A stretch of 64,000 bases of DNA from Pseudomonadota bacterium (GTDB taxonomy: Bacteria > Pseudomonadota > Gammaproteobacteria > Xanthomonadales > Rhodanobacteraceae), in NCBI GenBank assembly GCA_021818335.1, contig JAKAEJ010000004.1, positions 1 to 64,000 of the forward strand, read 5' to 3'. Positions 8,728 to 17,809 of the stretch are shown piece after piece (the first letter of the stretch is position 1; each line of letters opens with the position of its first letter). Under the pieces are notes generated by a model. That model searched no databases and had not been told where the DNA came from. It saw only the letters and a list, made by a program, of their open reading frames with translations. The translations under genes were made by a program, and so were the position numbers.

Positions 8728-9482
8728 GTGGATCGCCGCGCATCGCCTTTATGATCGGTGGAGTTCAAAAGGCCGGCACCACGGCGTTGTATGAGGCGTT
8801 GCGCTTGCATCCACGGCTGCGCCTTCCATTCGCCAAGGAAGCGCACGTTTTCGATGCTGCAGACTATGATGATCTTGCTGCGCCAGATGATATTGACCGG
8901 CGATTTCAAGCTTTGTTCGCCGAGCCGTTCAGTGATGGTTTCCTACATGGCGATGCCACGCCAGTGACGCTGTTCCATCCGCTGGCAGTCGCGCGCGCAT
9001 GGCGTTACAACGCTGGAATGCGCTGGGTGATCCTACTGCGCGATCCGGAGGCGCGTGCGCGTTCGCAGTACGCCATGGAGCGCGCGCGGGGGGATGAGCG
9101 TCTGTCGTTTTGGAACGCGTTGCTCGTTGAGCCGTTGCGGTTGAGGCGGGCCGGATCTGACTGGAGTGAACCTTCAGCGTGGCGCCACCATAGCTATCTC
9201 GCGCGAGGGCGCTATTTGCCACAACTCCAACGCCTCTATGAGCTGTTCCCCGCAGCCCAGATTCTTTTGCTGACTCATGCCGAGTGGCGCGACCATCCCT
9301 CAGAGACGCTGCAGAGGATATACCGGCATTTGCAGATCGAAGATCCAACCCATCCCCCACCTGTTACCACGACGCCAGTTCAGCCACTCGGTAGCAGCAC
9401 CAGGCTCCTGCCGGTGCTGCGCCTTTGGTCGGTTTGGCAGCGTTGGCGCGTGCGGCGGCACTTTGGAATAGATCCACGCTGA
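8724..9482 (+). CDS. Sulfotransferase, heparan-sulfate (NDST/HS3ST)-like type (252 aa)
   Basis: A second, clearly different sulfotransferase. GVQKAGTTALYEALRLHP at residues 13-30 is the phosphosulfate loop in the form seen in heparan-sulfate N- and 3-O-sulfotransferases and their bacterial relatives (G-x-x-K-x-G-T-T). ILLRDPEARARSQYAMERARG is the 3'-phosphate site with the RDP..R..S pattern. A late HHSYLARGRYLPQLQRLYELF segment also fits this subfamily. It is coupled to the previous gene by an ATGA overlap, and 41 nt separate it from the metB-like gene. Two unlike sulfotransferases in series suggest sulfation at two positions or of two residues. Confidence 0.82.
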   Translation: MSGSPRIAFMIGGVQKAGTTALYEALRLHPRLRLPFAKEAHVFDAADYDDLAAPDDIDRRFQALFAEPFSDGFLHGDATPVTLFHPLAVARAWRYNAGMRWVILLRDPEARARSQYAMERARGDERLSFWNALLVEPLRLRRAGSDWSEPSAWRHHSYLARGRYLPQLQRLYELFPAAQILLLTHAEWRDHPSETLQRIYRHLQIEDPTHPPPVTTTPVQPLGSSTRLLPVLRLWSVWQRWRVRRHFGIDPR

Positions 9483-9523
9483 ACAATTAAACTAGGGTCC
9501 ATTCCTTGCGTTGGGAGATTGCG

Positions 9524-10690
9524 TTGGCCACTAGCACCCGAAATCTTGGATTGGCGCTCGCCACGCGAGCCATTCACGCTGGACAAATGCCCGACCCTTC
9601 CACGGGTGCCATCATGACGCCGATTTACGCGACGTCTACCTACGTGCAGGAAAGCCCAGGCAAGCATAAGGGTTACGAATATTCGCGCACGCAGAATCCC
9701 ACCCGGGCAGCTTACGAGCGCTGCGTAGCGGACCTCGAGGGAGGTGTGGCGGGTTTTGCGTTTGCTTCGGGGTTGGCTGCAGCCAGCACGGTGTTGGAAA
9801 TGCTCGATACCGGCAGCCATGTCATCGCCATGGATGATTTGTACGGTGGGACGTTCCGACTTTTCGAGGGAGTCCGTCGGCGTAGCGCTGGCCTCGACTT
9901 TGCGTTTGTTGATCTGAATGACGCCGATGCACTGAAGTTTGCGCTTAAGCCGAATACCAGGATGATCTGGGTAGAAACCCCAACCAATCCGATGCTCAAG
10001 CTGGTCGACCTGGAGCGGATCGCCAAGTTCGCACATAAGTTTGGCTTGATCTTGGCCGTGGATAACACGTTCAGTTCGCCAATCCTTCAGCGGCCACTTG
10101 AGTACGGGGCCGATCTGGTGCTGCATTCGGCAACCAAATACCTCAATGGTCATTCAGATATGGTTGGCGGTATCGTTGTCGCCGGCAATCGGGAACTGGC
10201 CGGACGTATGGCGTTCTTGCAGAATTCCGTGGGTGCCGTTGCCGGCCCGTTTGATAGCTTTCTCGCGTTGCGCGGCCTCAAGACGCTGCACTTGCGAGTG
10301 CGCGCGCATTGCGAAAACGCCCTGGAGTTGGCGCGATGGCTGGAGCGCCATCCAGCCATCGAGCGCGTGATCTATCCCGGCCTAAGGAGCCACCCGCAGT
10401 ATTTGCTAGCCAGACGCCAGATGCAGGGCTCCGGTGGCATCGTCGGCATTGAGGTGAAGGGTGGACTTAAGAAGGCTCGCCGGATGCTGGAGCGTTGTCA
10501 TCTTTTCGCGCTGGCGGAATCCCTTGGTGGTGTCGAAAGCCTGATTGAGCATCCTGCAACCATGACCCACGCATCCATTCCGCCGGCGCGGCGCAAACGG
10601 CTGGGGATCAGCGACGGGTTGGTCCGATTGTCGGTGGGGGTGGAGGCGATTGAAGACTTGCGCACAGAACTGACCAGAGCGTTGGTATGA
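9524..10690 (+). CDS. metB: Cystathionine gamma-synthase/gamma-lyase-type PLP enzyme (388 aa)
   Basis: A Cys/Met-metabolism PLP enzyme of the MetB/MetC family. [11 protein letters not shown], the PLP-stacking YGGTFR region, and the Schiff-base lysine K205 in [17 protein letters not shown] are all present, as is [17 protein letters not shown] near the C-terminus. I chose the TTG at 9524 because GGGAG precedes it by six bases; the ORF track uses a TTG 18 bases upstream. It resembles the cystathionine gamma-lyase-like protein of Xanthomonas. In that genus metB borders the O-antigen locus, so the gene is more likely a housekeeping anchor than a sulfation enzyme. Synthase and lyase cannot be told apart by eye. 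It ends in an ATGA overlap with the fusion gene. Confidence 0.85.
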   Translation: MATSTRNLGLALATRAIHAGQMPDPSTGAIMTPIYATSTYVQESPGKHKGYEYSRTQNPTRAAYERCVADLEGGVAGFAFASGLAAASTVLEMLDTGSHVIAMDDLYGGTFRLFEGVRRRSAGLDFAFVDLNDADALKFALKPNTRMIWVETPTNPMLKLVDLERIAKFAHKFGLILAVDNTFSSPILQRPLEYGADLVLHSATKYLNGHSDMVGGIVVAGNRELAGRMAFLQNSVGAVAGPFDSFLALRGLKTLHLRVRAHCENALELARWLERHPAIERVIYPGLRSHPQYLLARRQMQGSGGIVGIEVKGGLKKARRMLERCHLFALAESLGGVESLIEHPATMTHASIPPARRKRLGISDGLVRLSVGVEAIEDLRTELTRALV

Positions 10691-13600
10691 GCGAGCGCGC
10701 AATGACGCGCTCGAGGTCAACTGGCGTGACATCTGGCAAATCCGGTTTGCGACGAGCGATTCTGGTGTTGGGGATGCATCGCAGTGGCACTTCTGCTGTC
10801 ACGCGGGTGCTTAATTTGCTTGGCGCAGAAATCGGGTTGCGATTGATGGAGCCTGCGCCCGACAATCCAACGGGCTTTTGGGAACATCTCGACGCGGTCA
10901 CGATTCATGATCGACTACTTGGTGATCTGGGGCGCAGCTGGGATGACTTTCGACCCCTGCCCGGGGGCTGGTTGCACTCCGCTGCGGCAGGACATGCCTA
11001 TGAGCAAATCCTGAATCTGGTCCGGAGCGATTTTTCCGATGCGCCCCTCTGGGCGATCAAGGACCCGCGATTGTGTGTGTTTCTGCCGTTGTGGGAGCGT
11101 GCACTGCGCAGTCTGGGCATCGTCCCCTGCCCGATCATTGTGCTGCGCGACCCAGCAGAGGTGGCGGATTCGCTGAAGCGGCGAAATGCTATTCCCGCTG
11201 CACTGGGCGAGGCTCTATGGTGCCGTTACACGGTCGAGGCCCTACGAGCCAGCGAGCGCCATGCGCGCGCAGGACTTCGTTTCAGGGACTTGTTACAAGA
11301 CTGGCGATCGGAGATGCATCGTCTCGATCTGGCCCTCGGTCTGGAGCTGGACTGGAGCGAACAGGCCACTGGCTGCGTGGATGACTTTCTGCACCCAATG
11401 GGCGCCGCGCCGGAACCAGCCTCCTTGGTCACGTCACCAGCCAGCGATCGTCTGCGTGGGTTACTCAATTCTGGAGCCCTGGATCTTCGGCTGCTGGCGG
11501 ATGCGGCGGATGCTGTCCTCGAGCATTTCGTGGGCGAGTCGCTTGCCTGTGCGGAGGCCGAATACTTGCGGGTCGAGCGAACTCGTTACGAAGAGGCAGC
11601 AAGTCGTGCGAAGGATCGCTTGGATGAACTGGTGCAGTGGGCCGAAGGGTGCGATCGGGATTTGGAGATCGCCCGTACGCGGCTGGTTGAATTGCAAGAC
11701 GAGCACGAACGCGTCGCTCGGTGGGGCAAGACGCTGGAAAGCGATCTACTCAGGGAGAGGGCAGATCGCGATACGCTGGTCGCGAGCTTGAGGTCGGAGC
11801 AAGAACGATTACGTGCACAAGCTGAGCGCGTTCGCGGTGAACTAATGACCGTTCAACGTGCACTTGCGCAAATCACCTCGTCACGATCATGGCGAATGAC
11901 TAGGCCGCTTAGAGTGATAGCTGGCGTCTTGCGTAGCGATGGGGATTACCTTCGCCGAGGTTTTGCAAACTGGCGGCGACGCCTTGGTGAGTCCGAAGTT
12001 CCGCTTGTGGACATGGGACAGCGGACGGCGTCGGGAACGAGGCTCAGGTCGGGTTCCCCAACTGCCTTGACAGCATCCGCCGACAACCCGGGCAGGGTAC
12101 CGGAGAAGCCCGAGTCGCCCGACATTTCCATGCTGGGATTCCCTTCTTACCACCAGATTAAAGTCTCGATAATCATCCCGACCTACGGCAATTTGCCGGT
12201 CACGGCTGCGTGCCTGAAGTCGATCGCAGCCAATCCACCGCAGATGCCCTATGAGGTCATCGTGGTCGAAGATGCGTCGGGCGATTCCGCAATCGATGTG
12301 CTTCGTCAGGTGGAGGGGCTTCGATTTGAGTTCAACCCAGAAAATCTCGGGTTCGTGCGTTCCTGCAATCGCGCCGCAGGTTTGGCGCGCGGCGAATACC
12401 TGCATTTCCTTAACAACGATACTGAGGTAACGCCCGGATGGCTGGATTCGCTATTGGGTGTTTTCCAAAGCAACGACGACTGCGGGTTGGCAGGTTCAAA
12501 ACTGGTTTATGCAGATGGCCGCCTGCAAGAGGCAGGCGGCATTGTGTTTCAGGACGGGAGTGCCTGGAACTACGGGCGTTTCGATGACCCAGGGCGCAGT
12601 GTCTATAATTTTCTGCGCGAGGTCGACTATGTATCCGGCGCTTCGCTGCTCATCCGAAGGGCATTATTTGAGGAATTAGGCCGGTTCGACGACCTCTATG
12701 CGCCAGCGTACTATGAGGATACGGATCTAGCCTTCAAAGTGCGCGCTGCTGGATACAGGGTTTACTACCAACCAGAGTCACTGGTTGTGCATCACGAGGG
12801 CGTTTCTCACGGCACCGACACAGGCAGCGGCATCAAGTCATACCAGATGCGCAACCAACGCATCTTTCGCGAACGTTGGCAGGCGACATTGCGGGATGAT
12901 CATTATCCGAACGCCGAGAATATTTTTCGCGCGCGCGGCCATGATAAAAAATCACGTCTCGCGCTTATCGTCGATCATTATGTCCCGCAGCCCGACAAGG
13001 ATGCGGGATCGCGGTCGATGCTGCACATTATCATGCGTTTTCTTGAACATGGTTACCGAGTTAAATTTTGGCCTGAGAACAATTATTACGACCCAACTTA
13101 CTCGCGGTGCCTAGAGCAATTAGGTGTGGAGGTCATGTACGGTAATGAGTATGTTGGCAGATTCGGTTCCTGGATCCAGGATCATGGCGCTGAATTCAAC
13201 GTGGTCTTATTAAGTCGTCCCGACGTGAGTGATAAGATAATCAAAGATATCCGTGCGTCCTGCCATGCGCCAATACTTTATTACGGCCATGACATCCATC
13301 ATCTACGCATCAAGGAACAACTGCGAGTCTCACCCACGCACGAATTGCGCCAACAAGAAAAGTCAATCAAGACGCTGGAAGAGAGGGTCTGGCGGAGCGT
13401 GGACGCCATATTCTATCCGTCAGACACTGAAGTCATGTATGTACAAGAGTGGGTCACGGAAAATGCGCAAAGGGCAACGGCTCACCTCATGCGGCTATAT
13501 GCGTACGACCCGGTCCACATAATGGACATCAATGACCTTGGTTCGAGAAATAGTCTAATTTTTGTTGCTGGTTTTTCACATCCGCCGAACATTGACGGCG

Positions 13601-14082
13601 CCTGTTGGTTTGCTCGAAGTGTGTTGCCGATTATAAGAAATCAAAGGCCCGATATCTGTCTCGACTTGGTTGGCTCGAATCCACCGGAACAGGTTCTTGC
13701 ACTATCTAGCGAGCATGTCAGAGTAATCGGCTTCGTCACCGATGATGAACTCGCACGCTGGTATGCAAGGGCGCGTGTTGCTGTCGCGCCGTTGAGGTTC
13801 GGTGCGGGTGTAAAGGGAAAGGTCATCGAGGCGATGGCATATGGAGTTCCTTGCGTTACGACTTCCATCGGTGCGCAGGGTCTTCAGCATTGTGATGCGC
13901 TATTCATTTCGGATGTTCCTGAAACGTATGCAAAAGCTGTCCTTGATTTGATGAGCAGTGACGATCTGTGGAAGGAGCATTCCCGACGCGGACAGCATTT
14001 CATTGCGCAACATTTCACCGCGGATGCGCAGTGGGGTGAGCTGGAAAAGGCGATTGTTGCGCACACCAAGCCCGTGGCGTAA
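10687..14082 (+). CDS. Sulfotransferase-GT2-GT4 trifunctional fusion (1131 aa)
   Basis: Three catalytic modules in one chain. Residues about 15-260 are sulfotransferase-like: the loop [21 protein letters not shown] is an apparent phosphosulfate site and [17 protein letters not shown] the 3'-phosphate site. About 285-400 is charged and heptad-like, probably coiled coil, ending in the [12 protein letters not shown] linker common in large glycosyltransferases. About 490-740 is a GT2 domain ([43 protein letters not shown]). About 755-1131 is GT-B/GT4-like, starting [18 protein letters not shown] and ending with [18 protein letters not shown]. The start overlaps the metB stop (ATGA). The last third is visibly richer in A and T than the first, suggesting separate origins. 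Predicted to build and sulfate the same glycan in the cytoplasm. Confidence 0.85.
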   Translation: MSERAMTRSRSTGVTSGKSGLRRAILVLGMHRSGTSAVTRVLNLLGAEIGLRLMEPAPDNPTGFWEHLDAVTIHDRLLGDLGRSWDDFRPLPGGWLHSAAAGHAYEQILNLVRSDFSDAPLWAIKDPRLCVFLPLWERALRSLGIVPCPIIVLRDPAEVADSLKRRNAIPAALGEALWCRYTVEALRASERHARAGLRFRDLLQDWRSEMHRLDLALGLELDWSEQATGCVDDFLHPMGAAPEPASLVTSPASDRLRGLLNSGALDLRLLADAADAVLEHFVGESLACAEAEYLRVERTRYEEAASRAKDRLDELVQWAEGCDRDLEIARTRLVELQDEHERVARWGKTLESDLLRERADRDTLVASLRSEQERLRAQAERVRGELMTVQRALAQITSSRSWRMTRPLRVIAGVLRSDGDYLRRGFANWRRRLGESEVPLVDMGQRTASGTRLRSGSPTALTASADNPGRVPEKPESPDISMLGFPSYHQIKVSIIIPTYGNLPVTAACLKSIAANPPQMPYEVIVVEDASGDSAIDVLRQVEGLRFEFNPENLGFVRSCNRAAGLARGEYLHFLNNDTEVTPGWLDSLLGVFQSNDDCGLAGSKLVYADGRLQEAGGIVFQDGSAWNYGRFDDPGRSVYNFLREVDYVSGASLLIRRALFEELGRFDDLYAPAYYEDTDLAFKVRAAGYRVYYQPESLVVHHEGVSHGTDTGSGIKSYQMRNQRIFRERWQATLRDDHYPNAENIFRARGHDKKSRLALIVDHYVPQPDKDAGSRSMLHIIMRFLEHGYRVKFWPENNYYDPTYSRCLEQLGVEVMYGNEYVGRFGSWIQDHGAEFNVVLLSRPDVSDKIIKDIRASCHAPILYYGHDIHHLRIKEQLRVSPTHELRQQEKSIKTLEERVWRSVDAIFYPSDTEVMYVQEWVTENAQRATAHLMRLYAYDPVHIMDINDLGSRNSLIFVAGFSHPPNIDGACWFARSVLPIIRNQRPDICLDLVGSNPPEQVLALSSEHVRVIGFVTDDELARWYARARVAVAPLRFGAGVKGKVIEAMAYGVPCVTTSIGAQGLQHCDALFISDVPETYAKAVLDLMSSDDLWKEHSRRGQHFIAQHFTADAQWGELEKAIVAHTKPVA

Positions 14083-14188
14083 GGATGGGGACTGTTTCGG
14101 TTTCGATCCGCAAATTCGATGCGGGCGCTTCCTTGCGGGCTTACGATGCGTGTTCACCGTCATCGGGTTAAGGATGCGGTGGGCTGGC

Positions 14189-15130
14189 CTAGCTTGCCTC
14201 GTCGGCTGGCTGAATCGGGTACTTGAGATACATCAGCATGCGTAATTCCCGTCGACCACGAGTCACGGTATCGAGAATGAGCCCTGTCGTCAGAGTCAAT
14301 GCTGCGAGGACCATGATTCCCAATGCGAGGAACGCGGTTGGAAATCGCGGCACCAAGCCTGTCGCTAGGTAATGGGAAATGACCGGTGCAGCCAATGCCA
14401 GCGAGACCACCGCGAGCACCCCGGAAATTAGGCCGAAGAAGGGCATCGGGCGTTCATGGCGGATCATTCCGGCAATCAGCATTAGGATGCGCCAGCCATC
14501 GCGATAAGTCCGGAGCTTGCTTTTTGAACCTGCAGGTCGCCCTTTGTAGTCGCCTTCGACATGGGCCACTGGCATTGACAGTTCGAGTGCATGGATCGTG
14601 AGTTCCGCTTCGATGTCGAAGCCGCCCGCGAGCACCGGAAAGGATTTGACGAATCTACGCGAAAAAACTTTATAGCCGGATAGCATGTCGCGCACGCGGT
14701 CACCGAAAATGAACCGCACGGCATCCGTCAGCATGCGGTTGCCCCGCCGGTGTCCGCCGGGATACGCCGTCAGCGTCGTTTCGCGACGGATGCAGTTAAC
14801 CAAATCGAACGGCCCCTGCTGCGCCAACAACAGCATTTGTGGTGCGATCGTAGCGTCATAGGTGTCGTCGCCGTCAACCATCACGTACCAGTCAGCGTCG
14901 ATGTCGCGAAACATACGCCGGACCACGTGACCCTTGCCTTGCTGTGCTTCCTGGCGCACGATGGCGCCGGCTGCGCGCGCAAGCTCGGCCGTCCGGTCAC
15001 TGGAATTATTGTCGTACACGTAGATCCGCGCGCCGGGAAGCGCTTTGTGGAAGGCCGAGACGACACCGGCAATGGTGACCTCTTCGTCGTGGCAGGGAAT
15101 GAGCAGCGCAATAGAAGGACTCCGACCCAT
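14189..15130 (-). CDS. GT2 glycosyltransferase with C-terminal membrane helices, GtrB/DPM1-like (313 aa)
   Basis: Predicted to transfer a sugar from a nucleotide donor to undecaprenyl phosphate on the inner face of the membrane. The GT2 core has LLIPCHDEEVTI, VYDNNSSDRT and MVDGDDTYD (the DxD-type metal site) in the first 110 residues. Two or three hydrophobic helices follow after about residue 220. The ATG at 15130 is preceded by GGAGG at good spacing; the longer ORF upstream is not supported. It is convergent with the fusion gene and lies 285 nt downstream of a GT-C-like gene on the same strand, a plausible partner that would use the lipid-linked sugar on the outer face. Confidence 0.85.
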   Translation of the reverse strand: MGRSPSIALLIPCHDEEVTIAGVVSAFHKALPGARIYVYDNNSSDRTAELARAAGAIVRQEAQQGKGHVVRRMFRDIDADWYVMVDGDDTYDATIAPQMLLLAQQGPFDLVNCIRRETTLTAYPGGHRRGNRMLTDAVRFIFGDRVRDMLSGYKVFSRRFVKSFPVLAGGFDIEAELTIHALELSMPVAHVEGDYKGRPAGSKSKLRTYRDGWRILMLIAGMIRHERPMPFFGLISGVLAVVSLALAAPVISHYLATGLVPRFPTAFLALGIMVLAALTLTTGLILDTVTRGRRELRMLMYLKYPIQPADEAS

Positions 15131-15415
15131 TTCCAGCCTCCAGACCGCGTCGCCTGTCGGGTTACAAGCGAGCGGTAACGTGTCAAATGATCCGATCGGT
15201 GCCTGCCGGCAGGTCCCCCGCGCGGACGCGTGGGGCGGTGGAGCGTGCCTGGGCGGACAGTCCGGGGTCACTGTAACGGATTCGCACGGTGGTGGTTGGC
15301 ACTACGGGGGACAAACGGGGAAACTCGACGCAAGTGCGGGACGGCCGAAGCGCGGTCTACTCACTGCGCCGCTGCGGAATTCTGGTGTGAGAACAGTCGC
15401 GCAGCTTCGAGACGT

Positions 15416-17494
15416 CTACTGCCACGTAGCGACGAGATGTTGAGCCGCTCGGAGCTTGCCTGAGCTGCAAGACTGATGATGGCATGGCGTGGCCATGGTG
15501 GCGACAGCGCCGCGGCCGCCAGCAGGCGGTCGCGAATCTGCGTCCATGAGCTTGATCGACTCAAAGATAAACCCGAGCAATCGGTTGTCCGCATCGATCT
15601 GACGAACAAAGGGGGCGTGCGCATTAATACTCAATCTCACAACAAAGGTTTGCAAGGAGGGGCTGGCATCACAACGCAAAGGCATTCGGAACGAATTGAG
15701 ATTGGGTACGACGACAAAGCTTCGGTCAACGCAGTTCGGACTTGAAATATGGAACGTCGTGGACCCATCATGCGCCTCGATCACACTCCGGGGCACGAAG
15801 ATCGTAATGGCTAGCATTTGCTCATTCGTACGACCGAGAACAATCTCGCTCTCCGGTCTTGACCAGAAATCATGGTAAATGCCACGAGACAATGTGAAGT
15901 TGAACCCTCGCCGGTTCATGAATGAAGGTAGCGCCGACGCGCGAATAGTGGAACGCGATATTGCCGGGTAGGGATGAAACGCATTGATTCGATAAATTGC
16001 GACGGATGGGCTCGCTAGCAGTGCATTATGTGGAGAAGATTTAAGGACGAAATTCACTTGATTGCGACCCAGCACGCGCGCGTACCCATCGGTGACAAAG
16101 TAGGCTTCATGCAGATGTTGTAAATTATCAATCGTCCAGTGCTCATAGTTATAGAAGCGTCGATTGGAAAACAACGATAGCTGTGGAGCCTGCCACCAAC
16201 CAACGCCAAAAATCTTAGACTCCGGCGGCAAGTCGGCAAGCAAATGAGCGCCCTGTAGAACCTCTTGCGCTGATAGGCGACTGGCGGGTACTTGGACCGC
16301 AAAAACGATGATGCATCTTAAAATCGAGATGGCAGCGACCGGCAATACCACAGCGATGAAGACTCGATGAAGGGCTGGGGAGCGTTGCGCTTGCCTCAGT
16401 AGCAAGGCTCCAAGGATTCCATAGCATATGTACAACGCAAGGAGGCCGTCTTCTATCCTGCGCAACCACGCGCCCCTCGTCGGTAGCAAGACGATCCACC
16501 AAGCAAAGAAAAGAGCGGCCGTCAGCGCTATTAGATCAATCAGGAGTCGATCGGCTCGTTGTGCCAAAGTCTTCCTGGCAAAGTAGTAGCCGACAAACGC
16601 GGTCGCCAACAACATGCCCGAGGCTAACGCATTGACCTGCAATAAATGTCCTAGGATCGACAGATGCGACATTGCGCGTTGAAAAATCCGATTGATCGCC
16701 GTGTGATCGATGGCGCCAGCACCGGATTGATGTCGTATCTGATGGATTTGTAGGGACCACCATTGGCGATATCCATGGTATCCAAGCTGGGCCATTCGGA
16801 ATCCCTCCCACGCCGTCGGAAGTATGAGGCCACCCGCTGCTACTGCGGCCGCCGTCGAGATTGTTTTTCTCTCTTCGTAGCAATACAAAAATAGCAAGGA
16901 GACTGTCGGTACGATGAAGAACAGTCCGATGACCTTCGTGATAAATGCCGCGCCGAGAATTAAGCCCGCAAGGAATGCTAATTTCAGGTTGCGATCAAGC
17001 ATCGATCGGTGGAGTGCAATAAACGACCAAAGAGCAAACGTCAAGGTAGGTATCTCGCCATAACCACCTACAGCGAACCGAGTAAATCCAGGTACTACTA
17101 CGACGCTTGCTGCCACGAGCATTGAATACCAGGGCGTGGGGGTAAATTGTTTGATCGTGATCCGAATGCCGAAGATGAATAAGATATTGAAAATGAGATT
17201 GGGTAATTGGGCGGTGAAAATTCCCTCGCCGAATGCTTTGAAAATGATCGTGGCCAGTATGACGATAAGCCCGTCAGTTTGGGAAGGGAAGGAGAAGAAT
17301 TCGTTGTAGAAATAACCATACTTTCCAGTGTCGGAAAACGTTCTGGCGGTGTTTAGCATCATCGCCCCGTCAAAGCTAGGCAACTTGACGAGCGATGTGA
17401 TAATCAGCAACGACATGGTCAGGCCCATTAGGGTTATCGTCGTTGCAATCGGAAACCAGTCGTATCGGCTATGTTTTTGCGTGTCATCGAACAT
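15416..17494 (-). CDS. Polytopic glycosyltransferase, GT39/ArnT-like GT-C (692 aa)
   Basis: The first 400 residues carry about ten hydrophobic helices, beginning FPIATTITLMGLTMSLLIIT, with a first periplasmic loop SFDGAMMLNTARTFSDTGKY where GT-C enzymes keep their catalytic acidic residue. The last 290 residues form a soluble, probably periplasmic domain. This fits a GT-C transferase of the ArnT/PMT type using polyprenyl-phosphate sugars to modify an exported glycan or lipid. Donor and acceptor are not predictable. The gene is markedly richer in A and T than its neighbours and uses many AT-ending codons, a sign of horizontal acquisition. It probably works with the GtrB-like gene downstream. 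Confidence 0.7.
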   Translation of the reverse strand: MFDDTQKHSRYDWFPIATTITLMGLTMSLLIITSLVKLPSFDGAMMLNTARTFSDTGKYGYFYNEFFSFPSQTDGLIVILATIIFKAFGEGIFTAQLPNLIFNILFIFGIRITIKQFTPTPWYSMLVAASVVVVPGFTRFAVGGYGEIPTLTFALWSFIALHRSMLDRNLKLAFLAGLILGAAFITKVIGLFFIVPTVSLLFLYCYEERKTISTAAAVAAGGLILPTAWEGFRMAQLGYHGYRQWWSLQIHQIRHQSGAGAIDHTAINRIFQRAMSHLSILGHLLQVNALASGMLLATAFVGYYFARKTLAQRADRLLIDLIALTAALFFAWWIVLLPTRGAWLRRIEDGLLALYICYGILGALLLRQAQRSPALHRVFIAVVLPVAAISILRCIIVFAVQVPASRLSAQEVLQGAHLLADLPPESKIFGVGWWQAPQLSLFSNRRFYNYEHWTIDNLQHLHEAYFVTDGYARVLGRNQVNFVLKSSPHNALLASPSVAIYRINAFHPYPAISRSTIRASALPSFMNRRGFNFTLSRGIYHDFWSRPESEIVLGRTNEQMLAITIFVPRSVIEAHDGSTTFHISSPNCVDRSFVVVPNLNSFRMPLRCDASPSLQTFVVRLSINAHAPFVRQIDADNRLLGFIFESIKLMDADSRPPAGGRGAVATMATPCHHQSCSSGKLRAAQHLVATWQ

Positions 17495-17809
17495 AATAAG
17501 TTCGCGAGCCTTAGAGGTGTTGACGTTGTTTCGAGGCTTGGCAGTGACTGAAACGTGATATGGTTAGTGTAAGGGTTAGAAGCGCTTTAAGGGTTGGTCA
17601 CTTGCCAACCCTGCGTCCAGCAGCTGCCGCACGGCCAATCTGAAGGGAGTGGGGCCGGGGGACTGCTGTTTGCGCTTGCGTTGCCCAAGGTGGTCAGAAT
17701 TCGAGGGTCAGCAGTTGGGCAAAGGGAGTGGGGCCTGCTTGTGCATGTGTAGCGTGATGTGTGCGAGATTTAACAATGGCGTTGTCGTTGGGCCCGCTTG
17801 CACGTCCGT
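17495..17809. other. Divergent intergenic region with small repeats
   Basis: About 315 bases between two divergent glycan genes. It contains a 7-bp hairpin (GGGTTGG / CCAACCC, 17591-17611) and a 14-nt direct repeat AAGGGAGTGGGGCC at 17643 and 17722. It should hold promoters for both directions, but no convincing -35/-10 pair stands out. Confidence 0.5.

Noticed and set aside
9524-10690. PLP enzyme as a dedicated sulfite or sulfur donor for sqdB
   Set aside because: Attractive by proximity, but MetB/MetC-type enzymes do not make sulfite, and metB is a known neutral flank of the Xanthomonas O-antigen locus.
17643-17735. 14-nt direct repeat AAGGGAGTGGGGCC as an IS target duplication or att site
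   Set aside because: The repeats are only 79 nt apart, with no mobile-element coding sequence between them; probably chance or local slippage.
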